This document shows positions 33,045 through 44,035 of a stretch of DNA of 64,000 bases, piece by piece. The notes under the pieces are model-generated. The model worked only from the letters and a program-made list of their open reading frames with translations, had not been told where the DNA came from and ran no database searches. How positions within the stretch are numbered: position 1 is the first letter of the stretch; each line of letters starts with the position of its first letter. A program made the position numbers and the translations under genes. The stretch lies in contig JALPQD010000908.1 in NCBI GenBank assembly GCA_023101885.1, positions 1-64,000 of the forward strand. Reading direction: 5' to 3'. This stretch comes from Typhlomys cinereus (Eukaryota; Chordata; Mammalia; Rodentia; Platacanthomyidae).

Positions 33045-33432
33045 ACTGTTACTCTTAACTATTGCTGTGACAGAACACCCAAAGTCAAACAACTTAAGGG
33101 AGAAAGGGAGATTTACTCAGCTTATAGCTCCAGAGGGGAGATACAGACTTTCATGGCAGGGGCGACATGGCTGGTGGCTGAAGCTGACAGGCTAAGTCAC
33201 TCCCATCCAGGTGGCTAAATAAAGGCTGAAGGATTCCTGGAGAGTCTCTCTTCTTCTTCCCAGTCCTTTGTTCTGTGGTTCCTTTTATCTGGTCCACTAA
33301 TGGGAGGTTCCAATGAGATCTAGGGCTGGTCTTTGTATTGTAAACGTATTGATCCAGATAATCTTTCAGGTGGTCTCAGTTGATTTTAGTTAATTCCAGG
33401 GGTGTCAAATTGACACCCAGAATTAACTATCA
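33045..33432 (-). mobile_element. LTR-like interspersed repeat, minus strand
   Basis: It opens with 'actcttaactattgctgtgacag', continues 'agatttactcagcttatagc' and 'tcatggcaggggcgacatgg', and ends 'gtgtcaaattgacacccagaattaactatcaca'. Both termini match a common rodent repeat in antisense. Confidence 0.55.
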
Positions 33433-33559
33433 CAAAAGGAGCCAATGTAGAATCTGGACGTGGGATTTGTTTGACAGCTTATGTCAAACGGGCTGGGTGA
33501 TCTAACAGTAGCCGTGAGAGGGGCAGAGAACCAGTTTCCCGGTTCCAGAAGCTGGACAC

Positions 33560-33960
33560 GTCTTCAGTTCCAGTATGGCACTGAAAGTCTAGAAGATGCC
33601 TTTTTTTGGCTCACACTTCTATATTTTATTTTTCTTTTTTCTTTCCCCTTAGTCCCCATTCCCATCTACCCTCCTTTTCCCCTGACAATCCTTCATCTCT
33701 GTCACATTCCCTCTTATTTTCAAATCTTTTCACTTGTGCGGCCCGCTAGGCTTCATCTAGTTGTCTATGATGTTATATACCTGACAGGATTCAGGCTCCA
33801 GCAAGTGTCACAGATCAGTGAGGACACTATTGAGGATCGACTCTTCCTTTTCTTCCTGACCAGCACTCATGACTCTCCCAGGGAGGTGTGGAGCTTCTTG
33901 AGATTTTTCTGTTTCCTTGGTGAGATGTTGATAGGATAGCTTCCATGCAGGTCTTGTCAT
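33560..33960 (-). mobile_element. Possible L1 3' UTR-like fragment, antisense
   Basis: A pyrimidine-rich run followed by 'actattgaggatcgactcttcc' and 'gaccagcactcatgactctc' loosely resembles rodent L1 3' UTR antisense. A 152-codon frame overlaps but starts outside it and is probably fortuitous. Low certainty. Confidence 0.25.
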
Positions 33961-34979
33961 GTCTTGGAAGATTCCTGAAGAATCACTTTCACTGAGTCCA
34001 AGTTGAAAGGCCAGGGAAACTGGAATCTGCTACTAGCAGCAGTGTTTGTTAGACAGAAAAGAAAGGTGATCGTTCGCACGTGGGCTGCCTTCCTCTTCCT
34101 CCACTGAAAGGTGCCGCACATGGTTAAGTCTTACTCCCCCACCCAACCACTGTTCCACATGGCTCTGCAAATCCCCCCGTAAGAACACAGGTATATTACC
34201 CTAGCCCTACATGTCTCTTTATTCAGTCAAGTTGACAACCGAGGCCAAGCAGCACACCCTCTTGACGCTATTCTGCTTGTATTCAAAACTTTCTTTCTTC
34301 ACTCCTCTAGTCTCCCCACCTTCATCACCTGGACTGGCCTGGTTTTCTTCAGGACTCATTTTAATCCACAGTGACATTAGCTAGGCCACATCATCCCATC
34401 AATTTTCTCCATTCAATAAGTGCCCATCTGCCCCTCTAGATCATCAGCTCCGCTTAGACAAAGACTTAGAGTTCTCTTTTATAAATCACACAAGCACCGA
34501 GAACAATACCTGCCCTGTACTAGCCAATGAAGTAGTGTTTGTGCTGTTACTTCTGGTTATCTCAGGGTAAAAAGAAAATACCTAATTTCATTAAAGTCGG
34601 ATGTCAGGAGACTATGCCCTGCAGGCAGACTCAGTCTGACTACTTCTGTAGATAAGGTTTTACAGGAATATGATTGCATAGCGTCTAGGGCAATTCTTGT
34701 ACCGCATGGTGTTATATGGCCCACAAATCCAAAAAGATGTACTGTCTGCTTAGTAGGTTTGTCCACTCTTGACTTAAGCAAATATTGGTTGGGTTTTCTG
34801 TTGCATTTAGTCAGACGCTCCAGGGCGGCTCTGAGACGCTCACGTGTTCTGCTGTAGGAAACACCATTAACTGCTGGCTGCATAGCCAACACTTTTTGTG
34901 GATTGCTGTGCCTGTGGCTGGACTCAGACACTATCACCATGAGACACAGGGCTTCTCCATCACTAGACTTGTCCTTAAG
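33961..34979. other. Unassigned intergenic DNA
   Basis: A 147-codon minus-strand frame (34557-35000) is the only notable frame. It runs into a SINE and shows no domain. Confidence 0.3.
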
Positions 34980-35100
34980 GATTCCCATCATCATGGACAA
35001 ATCTTTCCTACAACTGTTCTAAAGGTTCTGGGGATCAGAACTCAGGTCCTCCTGATTGCCTCACCAACACTTTGCTGACTGTGAGTCATCTCCACAGCCT
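34980..35100 (-). mobile_element. B2/B3-like SINE fragment, minus strand
   Basis: 'ggttctggggatcagaactcaggtcctcc' and 'tgtgagtcatctccacagcc' are antisense B2/B3 head motifs. Confidence 0.65.
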
Positions 35101-35465
35101 TAGTGATAGTGATCTTGATTGTCAACTTGATAGGGTTCAAGATCCCCTGGGGACAAACCCGTGGGTATATCAGTAAAGGTGCTTCCAGAAAGATTTAGAA
35201 GAGGTGGGAAGATCTACTCTCAACATAGGCAGCATCATTCCTCGGACTGAAGTCCCAAACAAATGAAAAAGGAAAAGGGGAAAACCCATGAGCACTCGCA
35301 TCTGTCTCTTTCTTAGTTTCTCTGTGAAGTAACAGCTACTTCATGTTCCTGCTTCCAGGACTTCTCTGGTAGGCTGTGCCCTAAGCCACAGGAAAACTTT
35401 CCTCCCTCAGCTGTTTTGGTCAGGTATTCTGTTGCAATAATAAGAAAAGTGACCAATAGACTATC
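35101..35465 (+). mobile_element. LTR-like interspersed repeat, plus strand
   Basis: 'gatcttgattgtcaacttgatag' at the start and 'ggtcaggtattctgttgcaataataagaaaagtgacc' at the end are the two characteristic ends of the family seen inverted at 33045. Confidence 0.55.
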
Positions 35466-35929
35466 TACGTGGAGAAATGGCGCATAAAGCATTGCGTATT
35501 AGAATGGCATGGGAGTATTGTCTACAGTGCTGATAGGTAAGATTCTGCAGACAGTGGAATCCAGCAACAAAGTTACCAGCACTTTCCTGGCATGATGTGT
35601 TCAGGATCCACATATGGTCACCCAGTGGAAGTTGAAATCAAAGGAGGCCAAGAAGAGGGTTTTAGAAAGATGAGTAGCAAGATGGGTCACGAGCAACACA
35701 AGGACGGAATAAGGTCGCTGAAAGGGTTTCAGCCTGGAAGACAATCAACCCCATTTTCTAAAGTGAGGATGTCGAGAAGAGAAATGAAATCCATTGTGAA
35801 TCTGTGAGCTCTATGACGAAGCAGAGGATCATTCACGCGAAGCCCTTCATGGAAGACCAAAGCAGTGAAATTATTAGGAAGGAAAGCTGTCGGCCACAGC
35901 CTCTCACCCCAGCGGTGTGGCCCCCAGAG
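35466..35929. other. Unassigned intergenic DNA
   Basis: Nothing recognised. Confidence 0.3.
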
Positions 35930-36045
35930 CAAGGAGCATCACAAGGCCAAGACATGCCTGAGCTACAATGTATGTTCAAGATGAGTCTATGTTCAAGATG
36001 TGGAGAGACTCTGTCTCAAAACTCAGTGGAAATGCAGAGCTAGGA
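35930..36045 (+). mobile_element. B1-like SINE 3' fragment
   Basis: 'gacatgcctgagctacaatg' with 'gagactctgtctcaaaactc' resembles the end of B1. It contains a short tandem 'atgttcaagatg' duplication. Confidence 0.45.
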
Positions 36046-36087
36046 AATGCAGCTCTGTAGTACAGTGTGTGGCTGGTGTTCAACCCA

Positions 36088-36565
36088 ATAACACACATAC
36101 ACATGCACACACACACATACACATGCACACATAGATACACGTAGACACACACACGCACATACACCTCACACACACACTCACACACATACATACACATGCA
36201 CACATAGATACACGTAGACACACACACGCACATACACCTCACACACATACACATTCACATACACACATACACACACATATACACATACACATGCACACAT
36301 AGATACACGTAGACACACACACGCACATACACCTCACACACATACACACTCACACACATACATACACATGCACACATAGATACATGTACACACACACACA
36401 TTCACATACACACACATACACATTCACATACACACATACACACATACAACTCACATAAGTACACACTCACACACACATACGCACACATACGCATATACGC
36501 ATACTCTACACACACTCATACTCACACATGTACACACTCACTCTCTCACACACACCCACACACTA
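36088..36565. repeat. CA-rich higher-order tandem repeat
   Basis: The word CATGCACACATAGATACACG begins at 36122, 36195 and 36290, with a diverged copy at 36367, so spacings are 73, 95 and 77. Each unit also carries 'cgcacatacacctcacac' where intact. The rest is CA/CATA dinucleotide filler. It is a microsatellite that has acquired a longer repeating unit. Confidence 0.92.
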
Positions 36566-36814
36566 ACATACGAAAGTATGTTGAGGCCATTTCCACAGCT
36601 GAAATTATGAACGACTGATCACTGAGGTGGAGTATATCTACAAACAGAAAAGCAAACTCAGGAGTAGGAGAAAGGAGAGAAAACCAAGTCGTGAAGGAAG
36701 GAAAAAGACCATAAGCAGCAACATGATCCAGATACCGAGAGAAAAGATGATTTCTCCTTCAAAAATAATGTTTTGTTTACTTTCTTTGGTAAGTTATTGA
36801 TGTAAGAAAGAGAA

Positions 36815-36925
36815 AAAGGTGCATGCGTGCCTACGCGTAGAGGACAGAACGCAATTTTCAGAAGTCAGTTCTGTCCTTCCACCATGTGGGGTTCTGGGAA
36901 TCAAACTCAGGTCAAATTGGGTCAA
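36815..36925 (-). mobile_element. B2/B3-like SINE fragment, minus strand
   Basis: 'tagaggacagaacgcaattttcagaagtcag', 'ccttccaccatgtggggttctgg' and 'gaatcaaactcaggtc' match the antisense B2/B3 body and head. Confidence 0.7.
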
Positions 36926-37020
36926 TGTGCATTAGAAATCTCACAGCAAATGCAAGAGGTTAAGCACACAGAAGCTTCACAGGTTCATAGGCGCTGCCAA
37001 CAGCTCATCAATTTCATTTG

Positions 37021-37021
<1 letters not shown>

Positions 37022-37055
<34 letters not shown>
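37022..37055. repeat. (CTG)n trinucleotide repeat
   Basis: About 11 CTG units. Gives artefact Leu and Ala runs. Confidence 0.95.
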
Positions 37056-37058
<3 letters not shown>

Positions 37059-37234
37059 TGTTACTACTATCATTGCTGCTTTGTTTTGTTTTTGAAAGTG
37101 GACTATCAAGTTTTTTGTAAAGATTAAAATCTTCCCCCACCCCCAAGTAGAGGAGAAAGAGTGGACTAAAGCAGCAAATGCTGGAGAGAGGGGATTGGAG
37201 GTGGTAGAGTTGGACGGAACAGAAAGAAGCAAGC

Positions 37235-37475
37235 TAGTCTTGAAAAGGAATAGGAGGGTTATTAGAGTCTTTTTCTCACAAGCAAGAGGATCCCAAGTTC
37301 AGATCCCCAGATCCCATGTAAAAATTGCTGGGCGGAAACACCACCGTCTATAATTAGGACCTGGAAGGCAAGATTTAGGAAACCCCAGTGCAAAGCGAAA
37401 GGAGGGAGGGTACTCCAGGGTGATTCCTGTGGTCACCCTTGGGTCTTCACAGGCACACACAGTCAAGTGTCTTCT
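37235..37475 (+). mobile_element. B2/DIP-like SINE, plus strand
   Basis: 'cccaagttcagatccccagatcccatg' (B-box region), 'ctgggcggaaacaccaccg', 'agggtgattcctgtggtcacccttgggtc' and a CA tail. The A-box half is weak. Confidence 0.8.
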
Positions 37476-37476
37476 G

Positions 37477-37480
<4 letters not shown>

Positions 37481-37524
<44 letters not shown>
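37481..37524. repeat. (AG)n microsatellite
   Basis: About 22 pure AG units directly after the SINE tail. Confidence 0.97.
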
Positions 37525-37527
<3 letters not shown>

Positions 37528-38555
37528 TTTCATCTCTGTAAGCAAGCCAGAACGGGAGCATGTAAAGAAAATGGCCACTGTCACCTCCTCCCCTGAGACC
37601 AGAGCTGCAGCAGTCTAATCCACACAGCTGGCCAGTCCTGAAACGAGGTTAGAGCTGAGCTCAACCAGCCCCTCACCTCCATGCCAATATCTACCTGGTT
37701 GACCCAGAACTCGGTAGATGCCTCTCTCTTCTCCATGTGCCTATTCTCTTCCCTCAGTAACAACATTATCGTTATCATCCAAGTAAACCGTGCATGACTC
37801 TCCAAATGAAAATGAAGTAATTAAGAAAAAGCAGACTTTCCATATGGATTCAGAAATTTCCCTGCTTATCTCCAAGAAGGAAATGGAAAAGGCAGGAAGG
37901 AAATGGATTCAAATTCCATGCGCGTAGATGGTGGAGTTCTGAGTTGGCTTCATGTGTTCGATTCTAGACGACAGAATGAATGTATGGTAAGCAGAAGAGA
38001 GACCATGGGAAACAGACGTTGTGCTCAGTGTTGTCAGTATTTGCATGTAGATTTCAAGTTTCCATCCTAGAGATTTGGCAGCTCCTGTGTTGCTGGAAGT
38101 CTTAAGCTAGCATGCAAAAACTTCCCTCATACCCTCTTGCAAGCAAATGTTTTAAGATGCAGCAACCTCTATTAGACTTTTCCTCATTTCACTAGTTTCT
38201 TGGATTATTATTTTTTAGTGTAGCAGCATACCAGAGTGATGCACAAAGCCCTCTCTGTTCAGTTACAATATCAAAACAACTGGAAGGTTCTATCTATGGA
38301 GTGTTGGGGACAGAGATGGAGAAAGGACAGTGAGGACAGAGAAGCGAAAGGGCCTTCACGGGATAATCATAGTGAGAACACAAACACACAACAAGTAAAT
38401 ACCACACCGCTGGGTTCTTCCCGATGTTCCCAGCCAGGGGGTTGCTCTAATGAGCTCAGATGTAGATGAAAGCAATTGCTGCAATGTTTGTATTTCAAAA
38501 GTTCCTGCCAAAAGCTAGGTCTCCATTTGAGGGAGATGGAATGGAACACACACTA
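37525..38555. other. Unassigned intergenic DNA
   Basis: Nothing recognised over about 1 kb. Confidence 0.35.
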
Positions 38556-38650
38556 GACTAGGAATCAGAACATTTGGGTTGGATTCCAAGCCCTGACCAT
38601 TTACTCCCTCCTCCCCTCAGGCAGCAGACTGGCTGGATGATGAGCACCCA
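38556..38650 (+). mobile_element. Possible MIR fragment
   Basis: 'taggaatcagaacatttgggttggattccaagccctgaccatttact' loosely follows the MIR core. Weak. Confidence 0.3.
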
Positions 38651-38804
38651 AGAACGGAGCCTTCAGTGGGTCCCCTCGACACCGTGAAGTTCTAGTTCCT
38701 TAACTCTATGTCAAGTAGGGAAGGAATTCCCTGGGGATTGCCTTTGGGTATTAGATGTACCCAGGATGCTCCTAAAGAAAATAGAGACAGGTGGCCCTAT
38801 CCTG

Positions 38805-38942
38805 TGTGTGTCTATATATGTATATGTGTGTCCAAATGTATATGCATGTGTCTCTGTATGTATGGGTTTGTGTCTCTATATATATGCATATATGTGTGTA
38901 TGTGTGTAAATGTGTATATGTGTGTTTTCATAATATATGTGC
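38805..38942. repeat. TG/TA-rich low-complexity block
   Basis: Irregular TGTGTATATATG words. It gives a Cys/Val-rich artefact frame. Confidence 0.85.
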
Positions 38943-38964
38943 ACTGATTTTCTAGACTGTTTGG

Positions 38965-39102
38965 TCAGCAAGCCCCACCTGCCAGTCTCACCAGCCCTGG
39001 ACTTAGAGGCTCGGCTGCCACACCCACCTTTTATATGGGTGTTGGGGATCCAAGCTCAGGTCCTCGTGACCGCGAAGCAAGCATTCTCCACTCCAGCCCC
39101 TG
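38965..39102 (-). mobile_element. B3-like SINE fragment, minus strand
   Basis: 'tgttggggatccaagctcaggtcctcgtgacc' followed by 'gcaagcattctcc' is an antisense B3/B2-type head. Confidence 0.55.
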
Positions 39103-39561
39103 TGTTTTTATGTTTTAACTATTTTTCTTTTTCAACTAAAAATAAGAAATCGTACTTGTTTTGATAAAGAACAGACACCGTTTGCTGAAGTTTTTCACAC
39201 ACCCAAACAGTCACAACTGACATCCAGGAGGACTACACTGTGGGGTCTCTCCGAAGGCTGGTGCTTCTGTTTTGAAGGGACATTGAGTGACAGGATCTGA
39301 CCAGTGACTCCTCACAATGCCCACAGGGAACTCTGGGTATTGGGTATTTATTCATAATACATTATTGGATGTGGCTCTCCCATTTCTCTGGCCGATTGGT
39401 AGCACCAAGCGTTTCTTTTTGCTCTTCCTTGTGAATCCCTCACTTGTGCTTTGCTTGCTCATAGGTGTCTAGTTTTCCCTCTGTGTCACAGAGATATCAA
39501 TTCTACAAGTCTACTCTCTGCTAGTTCCTGAAGATGGCCTCTAGTTCTCATCCATGCCCCT
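39103..39561. other. Unassigned intergenic DNA
   Basis: Nothing recognised. Confidence 0.3.
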
Positions 39562-39915
39562 TGTCATGGTTTGAAATGTGTCCCCCACAATCTCTTGTGT
39601 TTGAAGGTCATGGCACCTTGAGAGGTGGAGCCTTGCTGGAGGAAAGCAGTCACAAAGGGTGGGCCTTGAGGTGGATGAGTCCCACCCTACCTCCAGGAGA
39701 AGTCTGTCTTTGCTGCAAGCAGTCTGCAGCTCTCAGCCTGCAAGATGTCTGCGGTGACTTAGCCTCCTCCAGCTTTGGCCAGCCAGCCATGCCGCCTCTG
39801 CTTTGAGAGACTGTCCCTTCCCTCTGGAACCATAAGCTGAATAAACCTCCCTTTCTCCCGTAAGTTGCTTGACTTTGGGTGCTCTCTCACAGCAGTAGTT
39901 AAGAGTAACCGATAT
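39562..39915 (+). mobile_element. MaLR-type solo LTR
   Basis: It starts TGTCATGGTTTGAAATGTGT with CCCC, contains 'ttgagaggtggagccttgctgg', 'gggccttgaggtggatgagtcc' and 'aaccataagctgaataaacctccctttc' (AATAAA), and ends 'cagcagtagttaagagtaaccgata'. This is the standard order of a mammalian MaLR LTR. No internal sequence is adjacent, so it is a solo LTR. The overlapping 90-codon frame is not meaningful. Confidence 0.75.
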
Positions 39916-40021
39916 CCCCCTGAAATGCTTAGGAACGTCTGTTGAAGGAATGCCGGATAGAAACACACTTGAGGGGATAAAGGCAATAAAATGCATATTC
40001 TCTGATTTCAAGAAGGGTCCT

Positions 40022-40195
40022 TTTTAAATATTTCATTTATTTCCTAGAAAGTAAGTGAGAGAAAGAACACAAATTTGCAAATTTTCAGAAGTCATTTCTC
40101 CCCTTGTACCACGTGGACTTTGGGAGATCAAACTCCAGCCGTCAGATGTGCAGTAGGTGCCTTTGCTGCTGAGCATTTCATCGGCCTTTCAAGAA
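40022..40195 (-). mobile_element. B2/B3-like SINE, minus strand
   Basis: 'aattttcagaagtcatttctcc', 'ttgtaccacgtggactttgggagatc' and 'ctgctgagcatttcatcggcc' match the antisense B2/B3 order. Confidence 0.65.
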
Positions 40196-41118
40196 GCATT
40201 CTAAGGCACAGAGGAAGGAAGTTTTGTTGTGGTACATTCTGAGTGTTCTAGTAACTTCTGAACAATCAGAAAACAAAACATCACTGCGTGTGAGATTACT
40301 TAATCAAGCCTTAGTTTTAGAGGACTAGAACTTACAAAAGGCAAGAGACCAAAGGAAGCGGTAATGGGTTAGTGTGTAGACAGTCAATGTATGCAAGATG
40401 GGTTCAAGTCAATGGGAGGAGAGTTTGGAAGGGAGCACTCACGGAAAGAGTCGAGCAACACTTACGGGCAAATATTTGTGTGGTGCAAGTGTAAGCAGAA
40501 AGGCCCATATTGAAAAGAAAACAAGAAGAAAAAGGGAGAAGTGAATCCAAGCCAGTTGACGGCAGTCTTCAGTAATAGACTGAACATTTTTATGGCTTTG
40601 CTTTGAGCTTGTTCTAGTAGGTCTGCGGGGGGAGAGGGAAGAGCCAGATGCAGGTGAGCTGATTCCGAGTTGTTTCATCAATCCAGGTGCAAACCTGATG
40701 TGGGGTGGGCAGCTGTACTGACCATGGGCCATGGACCAGAAGAAATAAAGAGTATCAAGGTGCTTAAAGTCACTCTAGGGAGGCCCACGTAGGTCACAGA
40801 AGTGGATAAGGGATAGAGGAAGGGTCAGGGGACAATTCTGGAAGAAATTGGTGGTTGATCTTGGTATGAGCAAGTGAGATATCTGGTATTTGTCCTTGCA
40901 GAAAGACTGGACCCTGGAGGGGAAACATGGTGAGCTGAGCCGTGTCATCCCATCTCTTTCTGGGATACTTAGAATTAGTCAGGCTAATGCTGTGACTCTC
41001 TCGTTCATTATCTTCTAGACATATTTGATGTATCCGTGCATCTGCCCTCCGGGAGCTACACGGAGATGATTAAGATGCATATGGAAAAACCGGTGCAGTC
41101 ACCACTTTCTGGCCATGT
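40196..41118. other. Unassigned intergenic DNA
   Basis: No gene or repeat recognised. Confidence 0.3.
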
Positions 41119-41139
41119 TAAAAAAAAAAAAAAAAAAAA
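41119..41139. repeat. Poly-A run
   Basis: About 20 A residues. No retrocopy could be recognised immediately upstream. Confidence 0.9.
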
Positions 41140-42087
41140 GTCTTTTCAGCGTGAAGGGTTGGCTGAGATCTGTCTGCAAACAGTTGACCATGCCTGGTAA
41201 AGAGCCAATAAAAGGAAGCACTTCAAACCTCCCACTGGGGAACATCAGACTGCAAGAACACCCAAAAGTACACAGCAGAGTGATTCTTGACAGCAAAGCT
41301 AAGCACACGCATGTCCTTCGGGTGGGTGTTCCGGGGCACACCCCTGGTGGTCTCATTTCTGTGAATTATCAAATACAGAAGAGTAGGTCAGGAGGGGCAA
41401 TGGCGAGGTCCACCCTTAGGTGGACAGCGTGGGAGGGCGAACCCTGTTTCTCAGATAGCTAAGCACTGGACCATGCATGCGAAAATACTACTGCGGCCTA
41501 ATGAGGCCTTGCCAGGCTCCTCCAGGAACATAGCGTTCTGGCAGCCACTAAGAGGGGGCGCACAGAACCAGCGGGGCCTCTCCCCTAAGAATTTCTCCAG
41601 TCATTGTGCAGGTAATTTATGTCACTGAAGTCCACCATTTGTCATCTTCCAGACACCACGAAAAGGAGACCACGTCCACGTACCACAAGGAAAGAAAATC
41701 AGAACAAAGCAAGAAGCAATGTACTCACCAGGGCCAGACTACGTGCACAGTGCTGCAACCGAGACTCTTTCAAGTGAAACACAACACGCCTACCCCTCTG
41801 TGTCTGTCAGCTCCTGGCCTGGGATGCAGCCAATCTCAAGGCAAAAATGTCGTGAGACCTTGTGAAATCCCCAGGGGAGGTTCCCATTTCAATGCTTGGT
41901 CTCTAGGCGGTGGTACTGTTTGAGGGAAGGTCGGAATTGAAGGACGCTGGAAGAAGTAGGTGCTTGGGGGTCGCCCGGCTCTGCCTCCTGCCTGCGCTCT
42001 GATCCACCCAGATGCAGGTCAGCAGCCTTGTGCCCTGGACACCACAGTCAAAAGCTAGTCCCACTGCTGTGCCTTCCCCGTGGTCAG
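41140..42087. other. Unassigned intergenic DNA
   Basis: Several frames of 80-115 codons on both strands, none with recognisable domains. Confidence 0.3.
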
Positions 42088-42562
42088 AGTTACACGCAAG
42101 TGTAAGCTTGACAATTGAAGGCCGGCCCTCTGCACATTTGTAAAGAATTAGTAGTTGAGTTAAGATAAGCAAGCCCGCAGGACAGTGTCTGATAAAAGGG
42201 GGACACCCAGCCCCTGGTGGGTGGGATTTGTCCCTGGGCAGATGATAAAAGATGGAGGAAACTAGTTAAGGAAATTGGCATCCTTCTATATACTTGGCCA
42301 GAAATGCTGGTCTGATAAATGAGGACTGACTTTCTGTCAGCAATGGATCCGGTGGGGCCAGTTTCCTTGGCTCTTGGTATTGGTGTGTGTTCTTCTACCA
42401 AGATGAACTAAGACTATAATGGGATAATTGTAAGCTAGAATAAAACCCATTTAATATGCAGGCTGATTAGCTATACCCATCATGGTAGACTAGTCTTCAG
42501 ACTATTGGTCAAAATATATTGCTTCTCTGGTCACAGCAACAAGCAAAGGAACTAAAGCAGAT
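42088..42562 (+). mobile_element. LTR-like interspersed repeat, plus strand
   Basis: 'cacatttgtaaagaattagtagttgagt' parallels 'cacatttgtaaagaactggcagtaaagaattgag' at 9140. 'ggacacccagcccctggtgggtgg' and 'gtaagctagaataaaacccattt' then follow. The end is near 'aggaactaaagcag'. It abuts a Tigger-like piece. Confidence 0.55.
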
Positions 42563-42850
42563 CTGCAACAATCACATCTGCACCGAACATATAGACTTTT
42601 TCTTTTCCTCTCACTATGCCCAAATCAATTAAGTATAGTATCTATTATTGGCATAAGCACTGCTCTGTATTCGGCACTGTACATAACCTAGAAATGATTT
42701 TACATGGATAATAGGATGCATAGGTTATTTACAATGACATTTGCCATTTTGTAAAATAAGCATCCACAGATTTTGGTACCTGTAAAGGGTCCTAGTGAAA
42801 CCCCTATGAACACCAAGGAACTGTACTTCCAAGATCATATATCAGTCCCC
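42563..42850 (+). mobile_element. Tigger-like DNA transposon fossil, 3' part
   Basis: 'gcaccgaacatatagactttttc', 'gataataggatgcataggttat', 'gccattttgtaaaataagcatcc', 'agattttggtacctgtaaagggtcc' and 'aggaactgta' follow the end of a mammalian Tigger/pogo-type element. No transposase remains. Confidence 0.6.
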
Positions 42851-42984
42851 ATTCTACAGATGTTAAGAAAGAAATATCTTTTACTGCTACTAACATGATC
42901 GTTGCATTTTCAATCTGGGCATAGCATCTTGTTTATTTGTGATTGTATCCTAGTCAGGCACATATTTTGTATGGAAAGTTATTT

Positions 42985-43250
42985 CATATGTGTGTGCGCA
43001 CGTGCGTAAAGGAGCACTTGAGCGTGTGTGCCTGTGGAATCTCAAGGGGGTGACATCAGGAGTCATCCTGGATTATTGTACATCCTTATTGCTTTGCTCA
43101 AGGGTTTCTGAGACTCTGCCTTCCAGGACCAGAATTGCAGGCCACTACCACATCCACCCAGAATTTTTATGGAGGATCTGGGGATCCAAACTCAGGTCCT
43201 CCTGCTTGTGTGACAGAGGCTTTGACTCCTGAGCCATCTTCCAGCTCAGG
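42985..43250 (-). mobile_element. B2/DIP-like SINE, minus strand
   Basis: 'ctcaagggggtgacatcagg', 'catcctggattattgtacatcc', 'tgccttccaggaccagaattgcaggcc', 'ggggatccaaactcaggtcc' and 'cctgagccatcttccag' at the right end, which is the SINE head. The GT tail is short and mixed. Confidence 0.85.
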
Positions 43251-43639
43251 AGCAGATTTCTCATCAAAGGAAGCCTGTTTAGCTTACGGCAAATGGGAAA
43301 CAGAAGGAGAGAGAGGGAGACTGGGGTCCTGAGATTCCCTTCAGGAGCCTGCCACCAGTGACCAGGAAACCTTCCACTTAGCCTCACCTGCGGGTTTCTG
43401 CCGCCTCCCAGTAGTGCCAAGCTGGGGACGGTCTGCATCTTACACCATGGCAACATCTTCCTTCTTCCAGGATCTCCATTCACCTTGATGTCTCCATCAT
43501 GATATCGCACAAGCTGTTGAATTCCAAACATCAAAACCCGAGACTAAGACATCATCCTCATGGCTACCAGAAAGGCCAGATACTGCTATTGTCCTTCAGC
43601 CCAAGAGCTGTGCAGAGGGTTATGGGATTTTTAGGATAG
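43251..43639. other. Unassigned intergenic DNA
   Basis: A 129-codon minus frame (43145-43534) starts here and runs into the SINE. No domain is visible. Confidence 0.3.
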
Positions 43640-43693
43640 TACCTACCTGTCAATCGTGGGGGAGAGGCTGGATACATATAGCTAGATTTCTCT

Positions 43694-43730
<37 letters not shown>

Positions 43731-43925
43731 TTCCTGACCCACCCGGATACGAGCAAGCAGCCTCACACACTCCTACAACAACCTGCAGCCATTCCAATCA
43801 TCATGCCTTGCCCACCCTGATGGACTGGATCCCCCTCCCCTTCCCCATTGAGAGCCCGAATAAACGCTTCTTTAAGCTGTTTCTTGTCAGGTCTTTAAAT
43901 GGTCGCAATAAGAAAAAGAAGCCAA
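43640..43925 (+). mobile_element. LTR-like repeat 3' part, with CT tract
   Basis: A (CT)n run at 43694-43728 is followed by 'ccttgcccaccctgatggactgg', 'gagcccgaataaacgcttc' and 'tgtttcttgtcaggtcttt'. This is the typical 3' portion of the rodent LTR-like family, with an AATAAA. Confidence 0.55.
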
Positions 43926-44035
43926 CAATCTTACAATAGGTACAGCAGCACCAAACACGTAGATATTTTTCCTCGCATTAGTCCTAAACCAATTAGGTAT
44001 AGCAAGAAATACAGTCCATGTGGATGATTCACTTG
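43926..44035 (+). mobile_element. Second Tigger-like piece, repeat of 42563-42660
   Basis: 'caacaatcttacaataggtacagcagcaccaaacacgtagat' and 'ccaattaggtatagcaag' correspond to 'caacaatcacatctgcaccgaacatatag' and 'caattaagtatagtatc' at 42566 onward. Confidence 0.55.

Noticed and set aside
36088..36565. Possible CRISPR-like array because of regularly recurring words
   Set aside because: The spacers are themselves CA repeats and the genome is mammalian. It is a microsatellite-derived tandem repeat.
41119..41139. Poly-A run suggesting a processed pseudogene
   Set aside because: No intronless coding homology upstream and no flanking duplication could be found.
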